From Clostridium sp. CAG:510 (GTDB taxonomy: Bacteria; Bacillota; Clostridia; Lachnospirales; Lachnospiraceae): a stretch of DNA of 63,647 bases. The notes below the pieces were generated by a model. The model saw nothing but the letters and a program-made list of their open reading frames with translations, made no database searches and was not told where the DNA came from. Within the stretch, counting starts at the first letter, position 1; each line of letters opens with the position of its first letter. The DNA lies in the NCBI GenBank assembly GCA_000434615.1, contig FR880797.1, positions 19,884-83,530 of the forward strand. Reading direction: 5' to 3'. A program made the translations under genes and the position numbers. This document shows, in pieces, positions 27,424 through 35,613 of the stretch.

Positions 27424-28078
27424 AATGCTTTTGTATTTTTATCATGCTACCGCATCCCACCGGCAGCCGTCAAGGCTTATTGTCCTGCATGCGGGCATGT
27501 ATCATCTGAATGACAACCCTTCCCTCCATTTCCGGTTGAACCGTCTTGTCACATGGATATGGGTGATCTGGATAAGGTCCGTGAGCTTTTCTATACTTAC
27601 TTTGAAGATTTTTTGCAGGCGTACATCCCATTAAAATGAACCTCGCCAGAGCTTCTATCGGCAAGCAGATGTTCCTGCTGAAAAACGCGAAATCCATTAC
27701 CGCCCGGGAAATTACAGAAAAAGAACAGGGAGCAGACCACTGCAATGTTGGCAACCAGCAGGCTGCCATTCCGTGGCGCCGTCCACTTTGCCGCTCTCTT
27801 CCGCCTCCTCGGGAAGTTCTTCAAAAAAGGAAACCATGAACCAGACTTTTCTTCACCAGATGTTTTCTGCGGATATGTTCTCTGTTTATGCTGATTTTGC
27901 CCCAGTACTGTCTTTCTACCGGAAGCATTCCTGTTACGTCCATCTTTTTCTTCCTTCCGTATTCCGGTCCTTCTTTTGCTGCGGCTCTCTTTTCTGCTGC
28001 ACGCCGTAAGACCTTTTTCGATGCTACTTCTAAGACGGCGCCGTAAAATCCAAAATCACAGAGCTGTAAATTGGGTGT
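27424..28078. other. 655-bp region without an intact gene
   Basis: No frame has a convincing start, ribosome site and length. One short plus-strand stretch at about 27553-27638 reads MDMGDLDKVRELFYTYFEDF, which looks protein-like and ends at a stop without an upstream partner. The region may hold decayed gene remains; I cannot name a family. Confidence 0.4.
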
Positions 28079-28112
28079 AAAAAAGCCAGTGTGTGCAAGA
28101 CGCTGGCTTTTC
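28079..28112 (-). terminator. Terminator after the M56 peptidase gene
   Basis: A 12-bp stem (AAAAGCCAGTGT with ACGCTGGCTTTT, one G-U) lies 53 bases beyond the minus-strand stop, with A and T runs on both sides. Confidence 0.8.
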
Positions 28113-28164
28113 CTGTTGCCCTTACGGACTTATTATAACTTTTTTACTTATTGCTGTTGAGGTG

Positions 28165-29712
28165 CTACCTGCCTTTCAGCTTTTCCACCTTTTCCACCAT
28201 ACCTTGTTCATTCACATCAAGATTTCTCGGAAGTATCAGCCGGTACTCTTTGTCATCCCCTTTGGCGCCTACTGTCACTTCGCAGAAATCACGGTATTCT
28301 CCCAGATAAATCATAACCCACATTGAAATACGGGAACCTTCCTCCGTTGTATTCTCACCGGATTTATAATAAACCCGGCTGAAATCTTCACTCGTAGCAT
28401 CTTTCACATCCACTGTCACCACAGAAGCATCCTCGTTATTCATGATATCATACGCATAATACAGCATATACCCGTCAAAGTCATACCAGCGCGGTTGGAT
28501 ATCAAGTCCTTCAAAATCAAAGGTGTCATACCATACCGGCTCCGCGCTGTCCTGTCCGTCATCTCTTACCGGAATAATATTCCCCTGTTCCGTATTCACA
28601 AGATTACCGGCTAAAGCCTCCTGTTCCCTGGTAATTCTTTCCGGAGTGGCTTCCCCTAAAGCGTCCGTTTGCGTTTCACCCGGATTTGCTCCGGCGATGT
28701 CTGCCTGTGTTCCGGTGCTGTCTGTTTCCATTTCGCTGTTGGCGGCAGGTGTTGTTTTTTCGTTGTCAGCTTCTTTCTCCTTGGGGCTGGTCGCAAAGCA
28801 CACCGCCACAATGACAACTGTTACAATGGAAATGCTTGAAATCCAAAATGTCGGTTTTTTGTAATTCATCATGTTCTTCACCCTCCCTTTCACTCCGTTT
28901 TCTCCAAAGGCAACCGGACATGCCGCAATCATTTTCCTCGGCATGCTGCAAGTCAACAATGCCTTGCAGTAGTCCGCCCTTGCACTTTCCGTTTCTCCCT
29001 TGATAACTTTTTCATCACAGGCATATTCGATATCCTCGCACATCAGAACATAGGCTGCCCAGCAAAGCGGCTGGAACCAGTATACGGATAAAACCAGAAA
29101 ACCAAGCGGCTTCCACAGGTAATCTTTTCTGCCAAGGTGTGCCGTTTCATGTTTGAGGACATATTTTTTTGTTTCTTCGTCAAGTCCGGACGGCAGATAA
29201 ATCCGGGGACGAATGACGCCCAGAATAAACGGGTCCGCAATGTCGTCACACTCATATATATTTTTTTCGGTCCTTACCGACGCCCTCACCTTCCATTTTA
29301 TCGCAACATAGGCTGCCAGCGCATACAGAAGCAGCGCCGCCGTTCCGGCTAACCAGACAACCGTACCCACATACATCCATACCTGAAGCGGATTTGCACT
29401 TGCCGTTTTACCGGGGGTAAAATGCTGCAGCAGCGCCGGGTTAATCAGGTTGTCCACATTTTCTATGCCGGTACTGATGTGCGGATTGCTTTCCATGGCA
29501 ATACCGGCGGGAATGGGTTCGCTCGTGGGCACCAGACTGAATACACTTTCCACCGGAAACGGCATCATCAGTTTCGCCGCCACTAAAATCCACAAAAGAC
29601 AGGTTATCCATTTCGGCATTTTCCTGCATAAAACACGGACCAGCATAATGACAAGAATTAGTATGCCTACGGTAATGGCGTTGTTTAATATCTGCAAAAA
29701 GACATTTTCCAT
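28165..29712 (-). CDS. BlaR1/MecR1-type M56 membrane metallopeptidase
   Basis: A 515-residue membrane protein with N-terminal helices, a zinc-protease motif HETAH in VLKHETAHLGRKDYLW, the third-ligand region CEDIEYACDEKVI, a further helix near 290-310, a low-complexity Thr/Glu/Ala linker, and a C-terminal outer domain. Classical BlaR1 carries a penicillin-binding domain there; the tail here (about 365-515) shows no obvious SxxK serine-transferase motif, so the signal may not be a beta-lactam. It follows the BlaI-type gene by 47 bases and should relieve that repressor. Confidence 0.9.
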   Translation of the reverse strand: MENVFLQILNNAITVGILILVIMLVRVLCRKMPKWITCLLWILVAAKLMMPFPVESVFSLVPTSEPIPAGIAMESNPHISTGIENVDNLINPALLQHFTPGKTASANPLQVWMYVGTVVWLAGTAALLLYALAAYVAIKWKVRASVRTEKNIYECDDIADPFILGVIRPRIYLPSGLDEETKKYVLKHETAHLGRKDYLWKPLGFLVLSVYWFQPLCWAAYVLMCEDIEYACDEKVIKGETESARADYCKALLTCSMPRKMIAACPVAFGENGVKGRVKNMMNYKKPTFWISSISIVTVVIVAVCFATSPKEKEADNEKTTPAANSEMETDSTGTQADIAGANPGETQTDALGEATPERITREQEALAGNLVNTEQGNIIPVRDDGQDSAEPVWYDTFDFEGLDIQPRWYDFDGYMLYYAYDIMNNEDASVVTVDVKDATSEDFSRVYYKSGENTTEEGSRISMWVMIYLGEYRDFCEVTVGAKGDDKEYRLILPRNLDVNEQGMVEKVEKLKGR

Positions 29713-29759
29713 CTCACGTCCCTCGTTTCTTTCATAACTTGTGAAAAAATTTTCTCACA

Positions 29760-30122
29760 CTAATCTTCCTTCATTTTATCAATCATCTTCTGGATTTCCT
29801 CGACATCCTTCTTGGACAGCTTCCTGCGCGAGGCAAATGCTGCGATAAAAGCGGGCAGGGAACCGTCAAAATTATCCTCTATGATTTTCTCGCTCTGCGC
29901 CGCACCGAATTCTTCCTTACTCATAAGAGCCGTAACCACACCGTTTTCATTTTGAAAAATGCCGCGCTCGCACAGTCTTTTCAGCATGGTGTAGGTGGTG
30001 GACTTTTTCCATTCCAGCTTCTGCTCGCACAATTTTACCAGCATGCCGGATGACAGCGGTTCATTCTCCCAGATAATGTCTGCAAATTTTCCTTCTACAA
30101 CTCCTAATTTCAGCTCGTCCAT
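29760..30122 (-). CDS. BlaI/MecI-family repressor
   Basis: A 120-residue winged-helix repressor: ADIIWENEPLSSGMLVKLC, then WKKSTTYTMLKRLCERGIF as the recognition helix region, and a C-terminal dimerisation helix set (SRRKLSKKDVEEIQKMIDK). It should keep its own operon off until the M56 partner signals proteolysis. ATG at 30122 follows AAAGGAGA. Its promoter carries a matching dyad. Confidence 0.92.
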   Translation of the reverse strand: MDELKLGVVEGKFADIIWENEPLSSGMLVKLCEQKLEWKKSTTYTMLKRLCERGIFQNENGVVTALMSKEEFGAAQSEKIIEDNFDGSLPAFIAAFASRRKLSKKDVEEIQKMIDKMKED

Positions 30123-30167
30123 GTGTTTTCTCCTTTGGTCTAATGCCAGTAAACCATTTCTTGATTT

Positions 30168-30197
30168 TAGTCTACAATGATTAGACCACTGTGTCAA
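30168..30197 (-). promoter_or_regulatory. BlaI-type promoter and operator
   Basis: TTGACA (30192-30197) and TAGACT (30169-30174) are 17 bases apart on the minus strand. A dyad TAGTCTA-N7-TAGACCA (30168-30188) fills the spacer and the -10 box, so bound repressor would block polymerase. A further half-site, GGTCTAA, lies in the leader near 30137. Confidence 0.75.
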
Positions 30198-30210
30198 TCC
30201 ATTTTTAACA

Positions 30211-30271
30211 AAAAAATACCCCGGAGGAATTTTGGTAAAGAAATGTCATCTTTACGCATTCTCTCCGGGGT
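30211..30271 (-). terminator. Terminator after glycerate kinase
   Basis: An outer stem ACCCCGGAG/CTCCGGGGT (30218-30226 with 30263-30271) encloses an inner GTAAAG/CTTTAC stem and is followed by T7 on the minus strand. Confidence 0.7.
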
Positions 30272-30304
30272 GGTTGTGATTCTTATTTTTACCAAATCAT
30301 CACA

Positions 30305-31440
30305 CTACAGACACGCTATTAGCCGGAACACCTGCTCTACGGTTGCCGCCAGATTTTCCCTTGCCTTTTCCGGTGACATTGCTTCTTCCAGCGTGGTAAC
30401 CGAGCGCAATATGGGGAAAAAGGCATCTATTCCGTGTTGATTGCATAAAACAGCGTCTTCCGTGGTGCATCCGCTGAAAGCCAGCACTCTTTTTTCGTAT
30501 TTCTTTGCCATACCGGCAACTCCGATGGGAGCTTTTCCCATGACGGTCTGCCCGTCCAGTCTCCCTTCACCGGTTATGACAATGTCCGCATTCTTTATAT
30601 ATTTCTCTAACTTTGTTTCCTCTAAAACAATTTTTACGCCCGACTCCAATACCGCATTGGTATAGGACAAAAAGGCAAAGCCAAGACCCCCGCAGCTCCG
30701 GTTCCCGTCCTGTTCTTATCGGACTCAGGGTACTTGTCCTTTGTAAGTCCGGCATAGCGGGCAAGCCATTCATCCATTTCTGCAATCATGGACGGTGTTG
30801 CGCCCTTCTGCGGACCGAAAACAGCGCTGCAGCCCTGCTCCCCGCACAGGGGATTTGCCACATCGCACGCAACCTTGAAATGACATTCCTTCAGTTCCGG
30901 TACCACCCGGTCATCCGTAATTTTTTCTATCAACGCAAGCCCTTTTGCTCCGTAAGGAACCTGCTTTCCATCTGCATCCAGAAAGCCATAGCCCAAAGCC
31001 TGCAGCATTCCGACACCACCGTCATTTGTTGCACTGCCGCCTATACCGACAATAAAATTCCGGCAACCCTTTTTAATGGCATCCCGTATCAGCTGACCTA
31101 CTCCATAGGTAGTGGTATAAAGGGGATTTCTGTCCTTTTCCGCAAGCAGCGTAATGCCGGCTGCCGCTGCCATTTCTATAATTGCCGTTTGGGTTTCCGC
31201 AATTATGCCGTAAGATGCTTCCACCGTATTTCCCAGAGGACCTGTCACACTGACATGCTCTGTTTTTCCGTTCATTCCGGCTGTCAATGCCTCAACCGTT
31301 CCCTCTCCGCCATCCGCCAGAGGCCGAACCTGTACATCAATATCCTTACTTACTCTGTGTATTCCTTCGGCAATCGCCGCACCTGCCTCCATGGAGCTTA
31401 AACTTCCCTTGAAGGAGTCTATTGCCACTGCAACTTTCAT
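30305..31440 (-). pseudogene. Glycerate kinase (type 2), frameshifted
   Basis: Together the two frames encode a complete glycerate kinase of about 378 residues, which would phosphorylate glycerate. The first frame (31440 to about 30692) has KVAVAIDSFKGSLSS, the VRPLADGGEGT motif and GIGGSATNDGGVGML. The second (to 30305) has LSYTNAVLESG and VITGEGRLDGQT. They join at a run of five C (30687-30691 on the plus strand) where six would restore the frame (GTGAAGGLGF). The disruption is a single-base deletion in a homopolymer, so it may be either a real null allele or a sequencing error. No partner genes are near. Confidence 0.88.
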
Positions 31441-31570
31441 AAATAATACCCGTGCCCTCCCGTAACCTGCCGGTTTCCAGATAAATTCGTATCTTGGTTT
31501 TTAACTTCCCGGGCGCTAACTCCACGGACTTTAGTCACTTGGCAAGCACAATTCAGACAAAATTCATCTT

Positions 31571-31766
31571 TTACGCGGATTGCGTTTTTTTCTTCTATAT
31601 CCACGTAAATTTTTTCTGTGATTTACGCGGATTTCATGCCTTTTTCTCCTGCACACGTAAATTCTTTCTGTGATTTACGCGGATTTCAAGTTTTTTTCTT
31701 CTGCGCACGTAAATGCTTTTTCTTTTTTACGCGGATTTCATGCCTTTTTTCTCCTGCGCACGTAAA
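31571..31766. repeat. Dyad array C: four 52-bp units with TTTACG/CGTAAA arms
   Basis: Units begin at 31571, 31623, 31675 and 31727, exactly 52 bases apart. Each opens with TTTACGCGGATT and has CGTAAA ending 40 bases from the unit start, forming an inverted repeat around a T-rich centre. The array fills most of the 388-bp gap between glycerate kinase and rlmI, which otherwise shows nothing. Confidence 0.9.
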
Positions 31767-31828
31767 GTATCAACTTCCTGATCCAAGTTGTTCTTAATAG
31801 GTACCTATTTTCAAAAAATAACAAGCAC

Positions 31829-33031
31829 CTATTTTTCATCCACAACCTGGAAAATGTAGAATTTTAAATAATAGGAAGAGTCCGCTGCCCAGAGAATGGG
31901 ATGGTCGGGCGCCTGTGTGCGGAATTCCACCTGACGCAATCTCTTGTGAGCGCCGCGCGCCGCTTCCATAATCGTCTTGTGGAACAGCTCCGGGTCCATA
32001 AAATGGGAGCAGGAACAGGTGGCAAGAAAACCGCCGTCTTTTACTAACTTCATGCCCCGGACATTGATTTCCCGGTAGCCCTTCACTGCATTTTTAATGG
32101 AATTACGGGACTTGGTAAAGGCGGGCGGGTCCAGAATAACCACATCAAATTTCTCGCCCTTTTCTTCCAGTGCCGGCAGAAAATCAAACACATCCGCACA
32201 GACGAAGCTGACTTTGTCCTCCAGGCCGTTTAAGCGGGCATTTTCTCTTGCCTGCTCCACGCCAAGCTCGGAAGCATCCACGCCGATAACCTCCGTTGCT
32301 CCCGCAATACCGGCATTCAACGCAAAGGAACCGGTATGGGTAAAGCAGTCCAGTACACGTTTTCCCTTGCAAACACTGTGCATAGCGGCACGGTTCTTTT
32401 TCTGGTCCAGAAAAAATCCCGTTTTCTGACCGTCTTCCACATCTACAATATATTTGACGCCGTTTTCCACAATTTCCACGCGGGTATCAAACGGCTCTCC
32501 GATAAAGCCTTTGTAACGCTCCATGCCTTCCTGCTCCCGCACCTTAGCATCGCTGCGTTCATAAATGCCGCGAACTGTAATGCCGTCTTTTGCCAGTACT
32601 CTCTTTACAGCGTCCAAAATCTGCTGCTTTAATTTATCAATTCCCAGCGCCAGAGACTCCACTACCAGAACATCTGCGAACTTGTCCACCACAATACCCG
32701 GCAGGAAATCCGCCTCTCCGAAAATCAGGCGGCAGCTTCCGGTATCAATGACCTGCTTTCGGTAATCCCAAGCCGCCTGCACTCTTTCTTCCAAAAAAGC
32801 GTCGTCTATTACCGTATCTTTTTTCCGGGACAGAATGCGCACGGTAATTTTGGATTTGGTATTGATAAAACCATATCCTAAAAAGTAGCCGTCAAAGTCA
32901 TGAACGGTCACAATATCTCCGTTTTCAAAGCTGCCCATAATGCTGTCAATTTCATTATCATAAACCCAGGCACTGCCTGCCTTCAGGGTGCGGCCCTCGC
33001 CCTTTTTCAAAGTTACTATTGTGTTATACAT
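31829..33031 (-). CDS. rlmI: 23S rRNA (cytosine-C5) methyltransferase RlmI-like
   Basis: A 400-residue RNA methyltransferase. An N-terminal PUA-like domain (TLKAGSAWVYDNEI) is followed by the RlmI middle domain and a SAM-binding fold: RVLDCFTHTGSFALNAG, VIGVDAS, DVVILDPPAFTKSR, and TCSCSHFM containing the catalytic Cys. The target expected from the family is C1962 of 23S rRNA; other COG1092 members modify other sites. AGGAGAAA precedes the ATG. It is transcribed alone. Confidence 0.93.
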   Translation of the reverse strand: MYNTIVTLKKGEGRTLKAGSAWVYDNEIDSIMGSFENGDIVTVHDFDGYFLGYGFINTKSKITVRILSRKKDTVIDDAFLEERVQAAWDYRKQVIDTGSCRLIFGEADFLPGIVVDKFADVLVVESLALGIDKLKQQILDAVKRVLAKDGITVRGIYERSDAKVREQEGMERYKGFIGEPFDTRVEIVENGVKYIVDVEDGQKTGFFLDQKKNRAAMHSVCKGKRVLDCFTHTGSFALNAGIAGATEVIGVDASELGVEQARENARLNGLEDKVSFVCADVFDFLPALEEKGEKFDVVILDPPAFTKSRNSIKNAVKGYREINVRGMKLVKDGGFLATCSCSHFMDPELFHKTIMEAARGAHKRLRQVEFRTQAPDHPILWAADSSYYLKFYIFQVVDEK

Positions 33032-33193
33032 ATTTTTCTCCTGTATATTATAAATTTTCGATTATAAACTACTGCTAATCCTGCGTTTATCATACTACAC
33101 GGCTTTCTTTCAGGCAAGTAAGAAGAAAAATGAAAATACATGCCGCCCACACTTTTTCTCTCCTCGGCACGTAAGAGTGCGGCTTTTCCCGTG

Positions 33194-33222
33194 TTGACAC
33201 ACTGGTTAGCCTGTGCTAACAT
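33194..33222 (+). promoter_or_regulatory. TetR-box promoter of the BAAT-type hydrolase
   Basis: TTGACA (33194-33199) and TAACAT (33217-33222) are 17 bases apart with the perfect palindrome GTTAGC-CTGT-GCTAAC at 33205-33220 between and over the -10 box. The same layout occurs at 55735, 61382 and, weaker, 55655. Confidence 0.85.
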
Positions 33223-33250
33223 TTTTATGTCAAAGTAAGCCGGAATTTAC

Positions 33251-33350
33251 CTGCTGCCATCATATGAAAAGCAACTGCTGACGCCATATGGAAATCACCT
33301 GCTGCCATCATATGGAAAGCAACTGCTGACGTACTGTCACATGGAAAGCA
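33251..33350. repeat. 24-bp direct repeats in the hydrolase leader
   Basis: Units starting CTGCTG at 33251, 33275, 33299 and 33323 are exactly 24 bases apart, alternating CTGCTGCCATCATATG and CTGCTGACGCCATATGG cores, each followed by GAAA. They lie between promoter and ribosome site, so would be in the mRNA leader. Confidence 0.85.
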
Positions 33351-33373
33351 ACTGATACCGGGAGGAAACACGG

Positions 33374-34336
33374 ATGCACGAAAACGAAATGCCTGAAAAC
33401 ACAATATCTGAAAGCACAAAGTACCTTTGTACCTTAGAAAAAGAAGGATTTTTAGGAACCTTTTATGAAAGCAAAGTGCCTACCGACAAGGCAATTATAC
33501 TGGTTGGCGGCAGCGGTGAAAAACGGGAGTTTGTGGAAAAACGTGCCGAAGCTCTATGGAAAGAAGGCTTTCATGTGCTGTCTTTGGGCTACTATTTATG
33601 GAAGCCCCTGTCCCCGCATACTGTCAGCATTCCCATTGATTATGCAGAAAAAGCAGTGGATTTCCTGAAAAACAAATGCCCGGTGCCTATTGCTAAAATC
33701 GGTATGACGGGACTTTCCCTGGGCGCTGCCTACGTTCTGCTTTGCGCTTCCTATCTGCCCGATATTTCCTGCGTGGTTTCCGTTTGCGGTTTTGATTTCG
33801 TAGTGGAAGGCTGCAAAAACATGATTTCCCGGCAGCACAAATCTTATTTCTCCTTTCATGGAGAGGATGTACCCTACGAACCGGCGGAAGCCCTGTCCCA
33901 TATAGGAAAAACGCTGCGCGCCTGGAAAAAAGACCCTCGTTACGGCTCCAAAGCCATGAACCGCTTCTATTATAATGAATGCTTTTCCGACCGCACCGAT
34001 GCCAGCCGCATAAAGGTAGAAAACATCAAGGGCGACGTCCTTTTGCTTGCTCCGGCTTATGATGACACCTGGCCTTCCGACATTGCCTTTCCCCGCATCA
34101 TGAAGGTATTGGAGGACAAACAATTCCCGTACCGTCATGAATGTATTATCTACGAAAAAGCAAGCCATTATCTGGCAGTTCCTTCCGGCGCCATGGCGGT
34201 GAACGGAAAAAAAGAAGAAGATATGTATAAAATACTTGCCAGATTCATGACCATGGAAGCCAAATATCCGGAAGAATGTAAAAAAGCCCGCGAAGAAAGC
34301 TGGCAGAAACTGGTTTCTTTTTTCCGGGAATGGTAA
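33374..34336 (+). CDS. Acyl-CoA thioester hydrolase/BAAT C-terminal-type hydrolase
   Basis: A 320-residue cytoplasmic alpha/beta hydrolase. The nucleophile elbow is GLSLGAAYV (Ser), the acid is probably in LLAPAYDDTWPS, and the His in ASHYLAVPSG. The arrangement matches the BAAT_C fold of acyl-CoA thioesterases and bile-acid-CoA acyltransferases; some family members use Cys, but this one has Ser, favouring hydrolysis. The N-terminal beta domain of the animal enzymes is reduced. GGGAGG precedes the ATG. Its promoter carries the palindrome shared with the TetR cluster at 55-61 kb, so it is probably induced with those genes. Confidence 0.85.
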   Translation: MHENEMPENTISESTKYLCTLEKEGFLGTFYESKVPTDKAIILVGGSGEKREFVEKRAEALWKEGFHVLSLGYYLWKPLSPHTVSIPIDYAEKAVDFLKNKCPVPIAKIGMTGLSLGAAYVLLCASYLPDISCVVSVCGFDFVVEGCKNMISRQHKSYFSFHGEDVPYEPAEALSHIGKTLRAWKKDPRYGSKAMNRFYYNECFSDRTDASRIKVENIKGDVLLLAPAYDDTWPSDIAFPRIMKVLEDKQFPYRHECIIYEKASHYLAVPSGAMAVNGKKEEDMYKILARFMTMEAKYPEECKKAREESWQKLVSFFREW

Positions 34337-34391
34337 ATTTCTATTGACACTTTCACCGTCTTAGTGTATTATTTTAATGTTCGACATAAAG

Positions 34392-34465
<74 letters not shown>

Positions 34466-34469
34466 TAAA

Positions 34470-34505
34470 AAAAGCTTGAAAACAAATGTTTTCAAGCTTT
34501 TTTGT
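34470..34505 (+). terminator. Terminator of tRNA-Pro
   Basis: A 14-bp perfect stem (34470-34483 with 34488-34501) with loop AAAT runs into T residues directly after the tRNA. Confidence 0.9.
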
Positions 34506-34544
34506 TATAAACCGTCTATTTTTATCCCCTCGTATCTCTGCTTC

Positions 34545-35495
34545 TTACATCTGCGGTGTCTGGTAGCTGCCGCCCTGGTATGCGTAATACTGCTGCTGTT
34601 CCTCCTGACCCTTATTGAAAAGCTTCTTGAACTTTCCGGACAGTTTGCAGAGTTTATCATATAAATCGAAGGTAATCTGGGTGGTGGGTGCTACTTCCAT
34701 GTAGGAAACCATCATCTTTACCATCATATAGCTGTCGATAAATGCGCTCTTAAATACGGCTGCAAACATGATACCAAGGATGAAAGCGAAAATCCATGCA
34801 TTCTGTACGCTGAAGGCTGCTAAAATGCCAAGGAAGATAAAGAACGGAAGCGCCCATGTCACAAGGGTGATACCCATAACGATTAAAGTTGTAATTGCGG
34901 CATCCTTTAAAAGCTTCTTCCAGTTCTGGAAGTAGATAACAACGCCGTCTGCTGCGCTCTTACATGCGGACTGGTCTTTATGTAAGAAGGTGTAGCCCAG
35001 GCAGCATTCATCAACATATCCCAGTGCAATCTGTACGAACATCTGGGCAAAAGATAAAATAGCGCTGACCCCGGGAATACCGCCGAGCAGATTATCTAAC
35101 TTCTGTAAGCCCTTCTGCAACTGACTGACCGCGCCGGATACCAGCCTGTCTACTACAAAGTAAACGTTTGCTGTGGCAAATCTCTCTTTTACCATATTCT
35201 TCGCAACTTCAAACTGGTTATCGGGTACCTGACCGGTTGTTACAGCGGTGGTTACCATTGCCACATGTCCTGCTTTAATCATATAGCCGACATAGTGATT
35301 GACGATACCGCTTACCGCTGCCACCATAATGAGCCAAATCCAGAAACCGATTACCATGCCGCCGCCCTGACCAAGGCTGCCGAGTCCTAAACAGATAGCC
35401 AGCAGTATGATAGAAAAAAGAATAACTGCTGCACCAAGTGCGAGCTTAAGCCACACAAACTTCATTGTCTTAAAATAAACATCTCTTGCTTTCAA
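34545..35495 (-). CDS. Multi-pass membrane protein, function unknown
   Basis: A 316-residue protein with about five or six membrane segments (about 12-38, 45-70, 125-160, 195-245) and a Gln/Tyr-rich cytoplasmic-looking tail (EEQQQYYAYQGGSYQ). I do not recognise a characterised family; similar proteins appear to be common in Lachnospiraceae. The start is TTG, supported by GGAGGGA seven bases upstream and by the absence of a nearby ATG. It seems to be a single-gene transcript. Confidence 0.8.
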   Translation of the reverse strand: MKARDVYFKTMKFVWLKLALGAAVILFSIILLAICLGLGSLGQGGGMVIGFWIWLIMVAAVSGIVNHYVGYMIKAGHVAMVTTAVTTGQVPDNQFEVAKNMVKERFATANVYFVVDRLVSGAVSQLQKGLQKLDNLLGGIPGVSAILSFAQMFVQIALGYVDECCLGYTFLHKDQSACKSAADGVVIYFQNWKKLLKDAAITTLIVMGITLVTWALPFFIFLGILAAFSVQNAWIFAFILGIMFAAVFKSAFIDSYMMVKMMVSYMEVAPTTQITFDLYDKLCKLSGKFKKLFNKGQEEQQQYYAYQGGSYQTPQM

Positions 35496-35613
35496 TTTTT
35501 TCCCTCCATAAGATTATTTTCAAACTACGCTCTTATTATATGAGGGGCAAAGAAAAAGTGCATCCTCGGATTCTGCACTTTAGTGTGGCAGAACGGTAAA
35601 AAGGATGCACGTT

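Noticed and set aside
33225..33419. Minus-strand small protein with repeated FHMMAAG peptides
   Set aside because: The repetition comes from the 24-bp DNA repeats; it would cover the promoter and operator of the hydrolase and has no ribosome site.
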